DNA of 64,000 bases, taken from Akkermansia muciniphila. GTDB lineage: Bacteria; Verrucomicrobiota; Verrucomicrobiia; Verrucomicrobiales; Akkermansiaceae. Numbering within the stretch: the first letter of the stretch is position 1; each line of letters begins with the position of its first letter. The translations under genes and the position numbers were made by a program. The stretch is from NCBI GenBank assembly GCA_945890645.1, contig CAMDCV010000017.1, positions 1 through 64,000 on the forward strand. The letters are read 5' to 3'. The notes below the pieces were generated by a model that saw only the letters and a list, made by a program, of their open reading frames with translations, was not told where the DNA came from and searched no databases. This document shows positions 36,904 through 46,070 of the stretch, in pieces.

Positions 36904-38300
36904 TGACTCTTCTGAGAAAAGGTGCCCGGCGTGAGATCACGACGCTCGCGGGAACGTGGGGAGAAAACGATCGGAATTCCTGGGGAGGGATGCGACTCCC
37001 GCATCTGATTGCGCAGGTACTGGGCGTAGCTTTGATTCAGCAGTTTCTTGTCGTTGACGAACAAAATATAGGTCGGCACGGGAATGAGTTCGCTGGTTTT
37101 GTCGGTGGCTACGGTGCCGTAGTAGAGCTTGAGACGTCGTTTCAATTTCGAGTCAATCGGTGGTGGATTTTTCTCTAACGCTTTTTGCAGCATGCGATTG
37201 AGAATGCCAGTGGTGGGGAATTTTTGCGATTGATTGCGTACCTTGATCACCTCCTTGAGGATCATGTCCACCGAATCATTTTCTTTGGCCGAGACGATCG
37301 CAAACGGTGCGTAGTCGAGGAAAAACAATTCGCGTTTGACGTGGTCGGTCGCTTCCTCGATGCGGGATTTTTTCTTGGCGCCGGGGTGGTAGAGGTCGAA
37401 TTTGTTCAGCACGACGATGCAGGGTTTATTCTCCTCTAAAATCAACTGCGCGATCTTGCGATCCTGCGCGGTGATGCCGGAGGCGAGGTCAATCACCAGC
37501 AAGGTTAGGTCGGCGCGACGAATCGCTTTCTCCGTGCGCATCGCTGAGAAAACTTCCACGGAAGTATCGCGCTTCGCCCGTGGACGCAGACCGGCGGTGT
37601 CGATGAGAGTGAAATGTTCGTTTTTGAACTTAAGGGGCAAGTCCACCGCATCGCGGGTGGTGCCGGCGATGTCGGAAACAATCGTGCGTTGGTCGTGCAA
37701 GATCGCATTGGCGAGCGAGGACTTGCCAGCATTCGGCTTGCCGACGATGGCGATGCGAATGCCATCGGGTTGACGCATTTCGGGCGTTTCGCCTTCGGCG
37801 GGAGAGATGGGTTCGAGCAGGGCGTCGATGGCATCGATGAGTTCGCCAAAATTTCGACCGTGTTCCGCAGAGACGGCAATTGCGTTGCCGAGACCGAGTT
37901 TCGTGAATTCGGAAAAGGAAGATTCGTGATTGTCGTGATCGACTTTGTTCATCACCAGCATCACTTGCGCTTTCGCCTTGCGGAGTTTCTGGCTGAGCGC
38001 GGAATCGATGGCGGTGATGCCATCGTGGGCATCGACGACAAACAAAATAATATCCGCCGTGGAAATGGCGATATCGACTTCAAACGCGACTTGTTCGGCA
38101 AAGCCATCATCGAGCGTGGCACCGATGCCGCCGGTATCGACAATTTCGCAGGGAAATTTCGTGACCTTCGCCGGCGCGGAGAGGCGGTCACGAGTGATGC
38201 CCGCTTGGTCGTGGACAATGGCGATTTTTCGTCCGACAAGACGATTGAACAGAGCCGATTTCCCCACATTCGGGCGACCAACGATAGCAACAGTAGGCAT
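36900..38300 (-). CDS. der: Ribosome-associated GTPase Der (EngA)
   Basis: Der has two tandem GTPase domains and is essential for 50S assembly. First P-loop GRPNVGKS (8-15), second GKPNAGKSS near 190; NKVD and NKFD are the G4 motifs, and DTGG/DTAG the G3 motifs. A KH-like C-terminal domain follows with an Arg/Lys-rich tail. ATG 38300 (MPTVAIVG) is chosen over an open start at 38336. Convergent with the Dabb gene. Confidence 0.96.
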   Translation of the reverse strand: MPTVAIVGRPNVGKSALFNRLVGRKIAIVHDQAGITRDRLSAPAKVTKFPCEIVDTGGIGATLDDGFAEQVAFEVDIAISTADIILFVVDAHDGITAIDSALSQKLRKAKAQVMLVMNKVDHDNHESSFSEFTKLGLGNAIAVSAEHGRNFGELIDAIDALLEPISPAEGETPEMRQPDGIRIAIVGKPNAGKSSLANAILHDQRTIVSDIAGTTRDAVDLPLKFKNEHFTLIDTAGLRPRAKRDTSVEVFSAMRTEKAIRRADLTLLVIDLASGITAQDRKIAQLILEENKPCIVVLNKFDLYHPGAKKKSRIEEATDHVKRELFFLDYAPFAIVSAKENDSVDMILKEVIKVRNQSQKFPTTGILNRMLQKALEKNPPPIDSKLKRRLKLYYGTVATDKTSELIPVPTYILFVNDKKLLNQSYAQYLRNQMRESHPSPGIPIVFSPRSRERRDLTPGTFSQKSH

Positions 38301-38411
38301 GGCGGCGAGTATGCCTGAAAGAATGTCAATGACCAAGTCTAAAAAAACTTACGATAAAAGAGCGCTGCAAAAATACTGGCAAACCGCGCTCGTAGCGCTA
38401 GCTTTTTGCCT

Positions 38412-38825
38412 GTGAGCGCAACACTTAAGACACTTGAAATCCTCAGTCAATACTACGCCTGCTTCAATGCGGGCCACACCGATGGCATGCTAGCCTTGAT
38501 GGCAGACGATGTGATTCACGACATCAACCAAGGCGGCAGTGAACATGGCATCGAGGCATTTCGCGAATTTTTCGTGCGCATGAATCGCTGTTACAAGGAA
38601 AACGTCAGCGATTTGCAATTGTTCGCTAGCGACGATGGCACGCGAGCGGCGGCGGAATTCATCGTCCACGGAACCTATTTATCGACCGATGACGGTTTAC
38701 CCGAAGCCCAGGGACAAACCTACGATCTGCCAGCAGGAGCATTCTTTCGCCTTCACAACGACAGAATCACCCGCGTGACCATGTATTACAACCTCCAAGA
38801 TTGGCTAAATCAAGTTCATGAATAA
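38412..38825 (+). CDS. SnoaL/ketosteroid-isomerase-like protein
   Basis: A 137-residue NTF2-fold protein of the nuclear-transport-factor/ketosteroid-isomerase group: YYACFNAGHTDGMLALMADDVIHDIN, then GIEAFREFF and the C-terminal strand ITRVTMYYNLQDWLNQV. GTG 38412 is a better start than TTG 38406. Substrate unknown. It overlaps the sulfatase gene by eight bases. Confidence 0.8.
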   Translation: MSATLKTLEILSQYYACFNAGHTDGMLALMADDVIHDINQGGSEHGIEAFREFFVRMNRCYKENVSDLQLFASDDGTRAAAEFIVHGTYLSTDDGLPEAQGQTYDLPAGAFFRLHNDRITRVTMYYNLQDWLNQVHE

Positions 38826-40104
38826 AACCCTACTTATACTGGTTGGTGCTCTGTGCCTGTTCCGCGCGCACGCAGAGCCCTTGAACATCGTCTATATCAT
38901 TTCCGATGACCATGCGTGGACGGATTATTCCTTCATGGGCCATCCGCAGGTGAAAACGCCGCACATCGATCAACTCGCCAAGGAGTCGCTGCTCTTTAAG
39001 CGCGGCTATGTGCCATCGAGCCTCTGCTGTCCCAGTCTCGCAACCATTCTCACGGGAAAATACCCGCACCAGAATAAAATCACATCGAATGATCCACCGA
39101 TGCCCAAGGGAATGGCCCGCGGGAGTTTTCAAAAATCTGATGCGTTCAAGAAGGGTCGCGAGCGCATGAACCAATTCATGGACGCGCAACAAACCCTTCC
39201 GCGTATTTTATCGGAACAAGGCTATCTGACACTGCAAACCGGCAAATGGTGGCAGGGCGACTTCACTCGCGGCGGCTTCACCCATGGCATGACGAAGGGT
39301 GGACGCCATGGCGATGCAGGCCTCGAAATCGGACGCACGACGATGAAGCCCATCGACGATTTTCTCGATTTATCGATCAAGGAAAAGAAGCCGTTTTTTG
39401 TTTGGTATGCGCCGTTGTTGCCGCACGACCCCCACACGCCGCCGCAGCGCTTGTTAGAAAAATACCAAAAGCTCACACCGTCGATTCACCAAGCACGCTA
39501 CTGGGCGATGATCGCGTGGTTCGATGAAAGCATCGGCCAGTTGCGCGAGAGCCTGAAGCAGCGCAACCTTGCTGACAACACTCTCATCGTTTATGTCACC
39601 GACAATGGCTGGATCCAAAGTCTCGACGCACCGCGTTATGCCCCGAAATCCAAGCAATCACCCTACGATGGCGGCCTGCGCACTCCCATCCTTTTCCATT
39701 GCCCGAAACTCCTCAAGGCACAAGACGCGCCGGAGTTGGCGAACTCCATCGATATCCTGCCGACCGTTCTTTCTTTAGCAAAAATCGAAGCACCGAAAGA
39801 TCTGCCCGGCATCAATCTCAGCGATGCCGAATCACGCGGCAAACGCGATCACATCACCGGCGCCTGTTTCCAACACAATGCCGTGGACCTCGATATTCCA
39901 GCGAGCAGTCTGCGTTGGCGCTGGGTGATACAAGGCGAATGGAAACTGATCTTACCCAGCGCGCAAGAGAAAGACGCCAAGCCGGAACTTTACCGCATCC
40001 TTGATGATGTCACCGAAACGAATAATCTTGCGGAAAAAGAATCGGAACAAGTGGAGAAGCTGACAAAAGTTCTCGATCGCTGGTGGAAGCCTAACCTGCC
40101 ATAA
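38818..40104 (+). CDS. Secreted sulfatase with altered Cys-x-Pro-x-Arg signature
   Basis: A 428-residue exported type I sulfatase-like protein. Signal peptide to about residue 19; metal site IISDDHAWTD near 28; active-site segment SLCCPSLATILTGKYPH with Cys70. The consensus C-x-P-x-R needs Arg at position 74, where this protein has Leu. The later TLIVYVTDNGW and GKW motifs are normal. Sulfatases need Cys or Ser turned into formylglycine. Arg to Leu could change recognition by the converting enzyme; I believe a planctomycete/verrucomicrobial subfamily shares CCPSLA, so it may still be active. Confidence 0.85.
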   Translation: MNKTLLILVGALCLFRAHAEPLNIVYIISDDHAWTDYSFMGHPQVKTPHIDQLAKESLLFKRGYVPSSLCCPSLATILTGKYPHQNKITSNDPPMPKGMARGSFQKSDAFKKGRERMNQFMDAQQTLPRILSEQGYLTLQTGKWWQGDFTRGGFTHGMTKGGRHGDAGLEIGRTTMKPIDDFLDLSIKEKKPFFVWYAPLLPHDPHTPPQRLLEKYQKLTPSIHQARYWAMIAWFDESIGQLRESLKQRNLADNTLIVYVTDNGWIQSLDAPRYAPKSKQSPYDGGLRTPILFHCPKLLKAQDAPELANSIDILPTVLSLAKIEAPKDLPGINLSDAESRGKRDHITGACFQHNAVDLDIPASSLRWRWVIQGEWKLILPSAQEKDAKPELYRILDDVTETNNLAEKESEQVEKLTKVLDRWWKPNLP

Positions 40105-40171
40105 TGGCTCATTTTCGCTTGCCTCGGCGCTCTTCCCCACGCACGGTTGCCGCGCGCCTCCGCGCTATGCC

Positions 40172-40921
40172 ATGACTGATCTCGCACTCGCTACTCACGC
40201 CGCTCTCGAAGCAGGAAAATTGTTGCACGAAAAATTCGGCCAACTCGCAGTGGTCGATGAAGCCACACACCACGACATCAAGCTCCAGCTCGATAAAACT
40301 TCCCAGGACCTGATCACGAAAATCCTTCTCGACGCCTGCCCGGGTGACGCCCTCTATGGTGAAGAAGGCATTGCGGGTAATCAGGAATCCGACCGCCAGT
40401 GGATCGTCGATCCCATTGATGGCACGGTGAATTTTTTCTACGGCATCCCGCATTTTTGCGTCTCGATTGCCCTGCGCATCAAAGGCGAAATCGTCGTCGG
40501 CGTCATTCACGATCCGATGGTGCGCGAAACATGGACTGTCGAAAAAGGCGGACCCGCCATGCACAATGGCGTGCCGATCACAGTATCGAAGCGCGACAAA
40601 CTCGAGGAGTCGATCCTGTTCGTCGGCTGCGGCAAGGACGGCGACGCCCTTCGCACCGGCATGGATCGCTTTGCCAAGGCCTCGCTACGCGCCCGTAAAA
40701 TGCGCATGATGGGCTCAGCTGCATTGGGCATGGCCTACATCGCTTCAGGCCGACTCGATGCCTATGTGGAATCGAAAATTTCCCTCTGGGACATTGCTGC
40801 TGGTCAGTTGCTAGTGGAAACCGCAGGCGGAAAAGTCGAGTTATCCCCCTCTCCCGGGCATCCTGATTCCTACGCAATCGTTGCCACCAATGGTCTCATC
40901 CCCATCGAAGAAATACTCTAA
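40172..40921 (+). CDS. suhB: Inositol monophosphatase family protein
   Basis: A 249-residue metal-dependent phosphatase. Motifs: Glu pair in YGEEGI, IVDPIDGTVNFFYGIPHF, and WDIAAGQLLVETAGG near the end, all typical of the IMPase/SuhB group. It hydrolyses inositol-1-phosphate or similar sugar phosphates. It lies just before a PfkB sugar kinase gene and may work on related compounds. The symbol is by family only. Confidence 0.85.
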   Translation: MTDLALATHAALEAGKLLHEKFGQLAVVDEATHHDIKLQLDKTSQDLITKILLDACPGDALYGEEGIAGNQESDRQWIVDPIDGTVNFFYGIPHFCVSIALRIKGEIVVGVIHDPMVRETWTVEKGGPAMHNGVPITVSKRDKLEESILFVGCGKDGDALRTGMDRFAKASLRARKMRMMGSAALGMAYIASGRLDAYVESKISLWDIAAGQLLVETAGGKVELSPSPGHPDSYAIVATNGLIPIEEIL

Positions 40922-40933
40922 CATATTTTTCAT

Positions 40934-41881
40934 ATGCCCGCGTTTCCCGTTATCGTCGGTGGCACAGTTGCTATCGACAATGTCATCACTCCTCACGCCG
41001 AAGCCAAAGAATTGCTCGGTGGCTCAGCATCCTACGCCGCGCTTGCGGCTGCCTATTTTACGAGCCCAGTGCATTTGGTCGGAATCATCGGCCACGACTA
41101 CCCCCAGCAGCACCTCATGATGCTGCAAGAACATGGAGTAACGCTCGATGGCGTAGAACGCTCTGCCGGCGAATCCTTCACTTGGACCGGCGAATACCAC
41201 GATAACATGAACGACCGCACCACACATCGTGTGGGCTTGAATGTGTTGGAAAACTGGGAAGTCAAAGTTCCGGCTTCGATCGCTACTACGTCCATCGTAG
41301 TTCTGGCCAACATGTCGCCCGACAACCAATTGCAAATGTTAGCGGGCTGCACGGCATCGCCACGATTCGTTATTGCCGATACGATGGACTTATGGATCAA
41401 TATCGCCAACGAGCGCCTTCACGATGTGTTACGCGAGCTCGATTTGTTTGTGATCAACGAAGGAGAAGCCCGCGAGTTCACTGGCACCTCCAACTTGATT
41501 CTCGCTGGTCAGCGATTATTGGAAAAAGGCCCTCGTAACGTCATCATTAAGCTCGGTGAATTCGGAGCCATGCTTTTCACCGGCTCTGCCAACGGTTGGC
41601 AAGTAAGTCCTACGACTTTTTTCCGCTCCGCCGCATTTCCGTTGCATGAAGTTTCAGACCCTACTGGTGCCGGCGACACCTTCCTCGGCGCTCTGGCAGG
41701 CTATCTCGCTTCTCTCGGCAAGACGGAATTCACTTTTGATGACATCCGCCAAGCAGTGATCAAGGGATCGATTCTCGCCTCATTTACGTGTGAAGAATTT
41801 TCCACCCGCAAGCTGCAATCCTTGAGCCCTGAAGAAATTCAAGAGCGTGAAGATTTGTTCAAAGTATTGACGGCCTGGTAA
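40934..41881 (+). CDS. PfkB-family sugar kinase
   Basis: A 315-residue ribokinase-fold kinase. The anion-hole/catalytic motif DPTGAGDTFLGAL lies near 242 with the catalytic Asp; LLGGSASYAALAAAYF is the N-terminal PfkB signature. LFVINEGEAREF is usual for sugar kinases of the adenosine/ribokinase type. It begins 13 bases after the IMPase gene. Substrate not assignable. The 41.9 kb repeat starts just after its stop. Confidence 0.88.
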   Translation: MPAFPVIVGGTVAIDNVITPHAEAKELLGGSASYAALAAAYFTSPVHLVGIIGHDYPQQHLMMLQEHGVTLDGVERSAGESFTWTGEYHDNMNDRTTHRVGLNVLENWEVKVPASIATTSIVVLANMSPDNQLQMLAGCTASPRFVIADTMDLWINIANERLHDVLRELDLFVINEGEAREFTGTSNLILAGQRLLEKGPRNVIIKLGEFGAMLFTGSANGWQVSPTTFFRSAAFPLHEVSDPTGAGDTFLGALAGYLASLGKTEFTFDDIRQAVIKGSILASFTCEEFSTRKLQSLSPEEIQEREDLFKVLTAW

Positions 41882-41882
41882 T

Positions 41883-42025
41883 CAGCCGAAGGCCTTGGAC
41901 TGCAGTGGAATCACCGCTTTTCTTACACTCGTCGGTGACCTAACAGGATTTTTCGTTGTTACCGAATGAAATGACCGACCGAAAAGCTGCGATGCTCGCA
42001 GCAGTCCAAGGCGGCGGCGCCGCTA
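41883..42025 (-). repeat. Interspersed intergenic repeat, copy 2
   Basis: The reverse complement of this stretch aligns with copy 1 (29111-29252). End repeats CGCCTTGGACTGC and GCAGTCCAAGGCC form a long terminal inverted repeat. The first internal hairpin is GCTGCGA-TGC-TCGCAGC (41986-42002) where copy 1 has GCTGTG-N5-CACAGC: both arms change together. The second, GCAGTG-GAAT-CACCGC (41902-41917), also keeps its stem with one G-T pair. The element lies between the stop of the sugar kinase and the stop of queA, which it includes. Confidence 0.85.
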
Positions 42026-43018
42026 CAGAATCAGCATACAATCCCCGTAGCTGTAAAAGCGGTATTCTTGCTCCACCGCTTGCCGGTACGCTTCCAAAAT
42101 CAAATCGCGCGAGGCAAAAGCACTGACCAGCATCAATAGCGTGCTCTGCGGCAAGTGGAAATTCGTAAGCAAAGCGTCGATCGCACGCAGTTGGTACGGT
42201 GGATAAATAAATATATCCGTGCTGCCACTATGATTGCCCACAGGAATTCGTTCTCCGGGAGATGCAGATTTCGCGAGATGCTCTAATACGCGTGTGACCG
42301 TCGTTCCCACTGCTACCACACGTCCAGCATGATTAATGGCACCTGAAGTAGCAGCCGATACGTGAAAATTTTCCGAATGCATCTCATGCTCCTCGGGACG
42401 TTCGGCCTTAACCGGACGAAAGGTTCCCACACCCACATGCAAGGTCAAAAACACATGCGGCAGCTTCTCTAACAATTCCGGCGTGAAATGCAACCCGGCA
42501 GTCGGCGCTGCGATGGCACCCTCCTCGCGTGCAAAAACAGTTTGATAGCGATCGCGATCGCTTGGCTCGTCATCGCGATTCATGTAGTGCGGTAGTGCGA
42601 GATGACCGTGAACATTGAGATCAATTTCGCGATCCCATTCGATCAAGCGGTCGCCATTTTCATAAACTTCCACCACCGATCCTATGGCCTCGGCGATTTG
42701 GATGGTCGCTCCGACCCGCATTTTTTTGCCCGGCTTCACAAGGCAACGCCACAGTGTGGGGCTACTCCGATCCAGGCACAATAGCTCACTTTTGCCATCG
42801 TTCGAAAACAAGCGAGCTGGAATGACTTTTGTGTCATTGAGCACCAACAAATCATCCGCGTTAAGGTATTCCGAAAAATCACGAAACATCCGGTGCTCAA
42901 TCGTTCCGCTTACCCGATGCACCACCATCATGCGCGAAGCTGCGCGATCCGCCAGTGGTCGCGAGGCAATGCGCTCTTCTGGGAGATGGTAGTCAAAGTC
43001 TTGGGTGAGGAAATTCAC
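42023..43018 (-). CDS. queA: S-adenosylmethionine:tRNA ribosyltransferase-isomerase
   Basis: QueA adds the epoxycyclopentane ring to preQ1 in tRNA during queuosine synthesis. The 331-residue length and the sequence DFDYHLPEERIASRPLADR, VLNDTKVIPARLF, APTAGLHFTPELLEKL and NFHLPQSTLLMLVSAF are unmistakable. Its stop codon falls in the edge of the 41.9 kb repeat. Other que genes are not in the window. Confidence 0.97.
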   Translation of the reverse strand: MNFLTQDFDYHLPEERIASRPLADRAASRMMVVHRVSGTIEHRMFRDFSEYLNADDLLVLNDTKVIPARLFSNDGKSELLCLDRSSPTLWRCLVKPGKKMRVGATIQIAEAIGSVVEVYENGDRLIEWDREIDLNVHGHLALPHYMNRDDEPSDRDRYQTVFAREEGAIAAPTAGLHFTPELLEKLPHVFLTLHVGVGTFRPVKAERPEEHEMHSENFHVSAATSGAINHAGRVVAVGTTVTRVLEHLAKSASPGERIPVGNHSGSTDIFIYPPYQLRAIDALLTNFHLPQSTLLMLVSAFASRDLILEAYRQAVEQEYRFYSYGDCMLIL

Positions 43019-43182
43019 GGCGCCATGAGAGGGAATAGCGCCGTGCTTGGCAATCCAATTTCTTGTCGAGATTTACCAGTTTCTGAGGAACATGGCGCGA
43101 TCCTTGCTTGAATTTATCATGTTCATGAGTAGGTTGCGCTGCCGCAGCGCCCCGACGCGCTTGACTTCTCTCACATTCAGAC

Positions 43183-44916
43183 ATGTCCACCATTCCCTTT
43201 GTTCCAGACGACGCACCTTTCACACCCGAACAGCGCTTGTGGCTGAATCGATTTTTTGCCGCGAATTTTTCCGCAGCTGGTGCTGTCAATGTGAGCGCTG
43301 GACCCGCCATACCGGTCACACTGCTCTACGCTTCCCAGACGGGTAATGCGGAGACATTGGCCAAAAAGTTGATGAAGGATCTAAAAAAAAGCAATTTCCT
43401 GCCGACCATCACTGATATCGCGCAATACGACACAGCCAAACTCGCTACGGAAAAAAATCTCCTCATCATCACCAGCACCTACGGCGATGGCGAGCCGCCT
43501 GACTCCGCTCTGGCCTTCCATCAGTGGCTGCACTCGGATGCTTCGCCCTCCCTCGCTGGGGTGAAATTTTCCGTGCTTGCGCTCGGCGACACCACCTACC
43601 CTGATTTCTGCCAATGCGGCATTGAATTCGATACGCGCTTCGCCGCTCTCGGTGCCGAGCGGATCTATCCACGCGTCGATTGCGATGTTGATTTTGATCC
43701 CGGCTACAAAACGTGGTCGCAAGGGGTGATGGCCGTTCTCGCTCCTGGAGGTGTGACAACCGTCGCGCCCACGGCACTCGAGCAAGAAGAAGACGGCTAC
43801 TCGAAAACACGCCCTTTCCCTTCTCGTTTACTGCGTCAGTATAACCTTAACACCGCAGGTGCCGAAAAACAAACGCAGCACCTCGAATTTTCGTTAGAGG
43901 GATCGAGCCTCGACTATCAAGTCGGCGATGCGCTCGGCGTCGTGCCGCACAATGACGAAACGCTTGTCGATGAATTGCTAGGCCATCTACCGTTCAACAC
44001 CAAAACCGATGTCGCCAGCCCTGACGGGGGAGAAATTTCACTGCGCGATGCCCTGATTCGTCATTACGATATCCGCACCCTCAGCAATAGCCTGATCGAA
44101 AAATGGCAAGCCCGCAGTGGTTCTCCATTTCTTCGCTCGCTCGTGCAGGCGAATGACAAAAAGGCCTATCAAGATTTCATTTGGGGACGCGAGTTGATCG
44201 ATCTGATTATCGACTACCCCGCCGACTTCGGTGATGCCGATGACTTTCTTGCGGTCCTTCGCAAACTACAACCGCGCTTGTATTCGATTTCCTCCAGTCC
44301 GAAAGCCCATCCCGGTGAAGTGCATCTCACCGTCGGTGTCGTGAAATACCGCAGCCTCGGCCGTGACCGCGCGGGTGTTTGTTCCTCGTTTCTTGCTCGT
44401 CTAGCAGCGGGTGATACCTCCGGTGTTTATATCCACCACAACAACGCCTTCCGCATGCCGGAGGATAACAGTACGCCGCTTATTATGGTCGGTCCCGGCA
44501 CAGGCATCGCACCGTTTCGTGCCTTCCTCGAAGAACGCTCCGCTACAAACGCCACCGGCAAGAACTGGTTGTTTTTTGGCAATCCCTACCGCGCCACCGA
44601 TTTCCTTTACGAAGAGCAACTGGAGAAATTTGTCAGCGATGGCGTATTGCATCGACTCGATACCGCCTTCTCCCGCGACCAAGCGAAAAAAATCTACGTG
44701 CAAGACCGCATGCGCGAACAAGGGGCCGACTTGTGGAAATGGTTAGAAAACGGTGCCGCCTTCTATGTCTGTGGCGATGCCAACCGCATGGCAAAGGATG
44801 TTGATCAAGCCCTGCATGATGTCATCAGCGAGCACGGCAAAAAATCCCCTGAAGAAGCTGCCGCATATGTAGCGCAGCTCAAAAAGTACAAACGCTACCA
44901 GCGTGATGTTTATTGA
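43183..44916 (+). CDS. cysJ: CysJ-like NADPH flavoprotein reductase
   Basis: A 577-residue diflavin reductase: flavodoxin FMN domain (YASQTGNAE near 47, TSTYGDGEPPD), FAD domain with RLYSISSSPKAH, and an NADPH domain (GPGTGIAPFRAFLEER, VYVCGDA-type ending, final KRYQRDVY). It matches sulfite reductase alpha (CysJ), which passes electrons to the CysI haemoprotein. No cysI is nearby, so the electron acceptor is unknown. Confidence 0.88.
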   Translation: MSTIPFVPDDAPFTPEQRLWLNRFFAANFSAAGAVNVSAGPAIPVTLLYASQTGNAETLAKKLMKDLKKSNFLPTITDIAQYDTAKLATEKNLLIITSTYGDGEPPDSALAFHQWLHSDASPSLAGVKFSVLALGDTTYPDFCQCGIEFDTRFAALGAERIYPRVDCDVDFDPGYKTWSQGVMAVLAPGGVTTVAPTALEQEEDGYSKTRPFPSRLLRQYNLNTAGAEKQTQHLEFSLEGSSLDYQVGDALGVVPHNDETLVDELLGHLPFNTKTDVASPDGGEISLRDALIRHYDIRTLSNSLIEKWQARSGSPFLRSLVQANDKKAYQDFIWGRELIDLIIDYPADFGDADDFLAVLRKLQPRLYSISSSPKAHPGEVHLTVGVVKYRSLGRDRAGVCSSFLARLAAGDTSGVYIHHNNAFRMPEDNSTPLIMVGPGTGIAPFRAFLEERSATNATGKNWLFFGNPYRATDFLYEEQLEKFVSDGVLHRLDTAFSRDQAKKIYVQDRMREQGADLWKWLENGAAFYVCGDANRMAKDVDQALHDVISEHGKKSPEEAAAYVAQLKKYKRYQRDVY

Positions 44917-44964
44917 AGTGGTCAGTGTGAAGTGAGCAGTGACCAGTAATTTTGAAGCGAGTAA

Positions 44965-45540
44965 CTACGGCAAAAGCTCTGCTGGGATATTGCGTGGATC
45001 GATTGCTTTCGGTCGGTTGCGAGAAATCCATAAAAACGCACGCGGCAGGAAAAACGCGATGATGAGCATTTTCACGATCACTAGCCAACCTACAGCCGTC
45101 CACATGTAGAACAACACGATGGCCAGAACGAACAAGCTGCCGCACATGAATAAGGTACTGAACAGCCAATTCAACCAAGACACACCTCCACGAAACTTGC
45201 ATTGCGGTTGTTGTGAGGCAACGCGTGCTATGAGATTTTCAATCAAATCACGGTAGGTCTCACTGCGGTCTTCAAACTGCCCCACACCGGCAAAGTGATG
45301 ATTTTTCAATTGCCACGCCTTGCCACTGCGCGTCCGAATATGACAGCGATACATCCGCGCGACATAACGAGTCGGCGAGTATTCCAAACGAATCTCCGCA
45401 ATATCTGATAGTAGAGTCATATCATGAAACTCCTCCGCACTCCATGCCAAGGTGTCGGAAAGCAAAACCCATCGACGCTCTTTCTCAATGAGTGACGGAC
45501 GAAATGAATACACCAAATCCAGCGGCGGCGGCTGTGACAT
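44965..45540 (-). CDS. Hypothetical protein with two C-terminal membrane helices
   Basis: A 191-residue protein. The first 120 or so residues are a soluble domain (possibly PH-like: alternating strands with IRLEYSPTRY and CHIRTRSGKAWQLKN), followed by two hydrophobic helices (about 127-147 and 150-170) and a short Pro-rich tail. No family recognised. Convergent with the CysJ-like gene. Confidence 0.65.
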   Translation of the reverse strand: MSQPPPLDLVYSFRPSLIEKERRWVLLSDTLAWSAEEFHDMTLLSDIAEIRLEYSPTRYVARMYRCHIRTRSGKAWQLKNHHFAGVGQFEDRSETYRDLIENLIARVASQQPQCKFRGGVSWLNWLFSTLFMCGSLFVLAIVLFYMWTAVGWLVIVKMLIIAFFLPRAFLWISRNRPKAIDPRNIPAELLP

Positions 45541-45618
45541 AAAATCTATCTAGCGAGGACCGCATCGCACGACAAGGATAAAGGCTAGGTTATGGGAAGC
45601 GCAACTGCCATGAATGAA

Positions 45619-45996
45619 TCATTTGTTTTGCACTCTCCACGGATCCAATCCAAATCCTATTTCCGTGATTTCTCCTTCTGGATTGAGTATTAGGATCGCA
45701 CATTCATCCGATAAAATGGCAGGATCATTTTTTTCACCTAATTGATAAAACAACACAATATTCTGGTCAACTCCATCAATTCGGAATTCTTCCGGCCCTT
45801 GCTCCGCTTTGATTGTTTCATACGAAACTTTTTTGCCAAAACCTAACTCTACTGCCTTTTTTAAGAAATACTCTTCGGTATCTTTGGGATGTAAGTTTTT
45901 TAAGTATTCTTCTGTGGGATCCTCCTGATTTGCGAATAGGAAAAATAAAACTGTAGCGATAAGCAATCCAGCGAAAACCATGAGCGCTTTTTTCAT
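45619..45996 (-). CDS. Short anchored hypothetical protein, AT-rich gene
   Basis: A 125-residue protein with one N-terminal hydrophobic helix (about 4-22) and an acidic soluble part outside the membrane. Base composition is visibly richer in A/T than its neighbours, so it may have come by transfer. No family recognised. Confidence 0.6.
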   Translation of the reverse strand: MKKALMVFAGLLIATVLFFLFANQEDPTEEYLKNLHPKDTEEYFLKKAVELGFGKKVSYETIKAEQGPEEFRIDGVDQNIVLFYQLGEKNDPAILSDECAILILNPEGEITEIGFGLDPWRVQNK

Positions 45997-46070
45997 TGGA
46001 GAAGATTTTTCAAGCTGTTAGGTTCAATTTCGGAACGCTTATCTTCACAAGAAATTACTTCGGAAGGCCA

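Noticed and set aside
37614-38318. Plus-strand frame of 234 codons opposite der
   Set aside because: Shadow of der; Asp/Val/Gly-rich composition typical of antisense reading.
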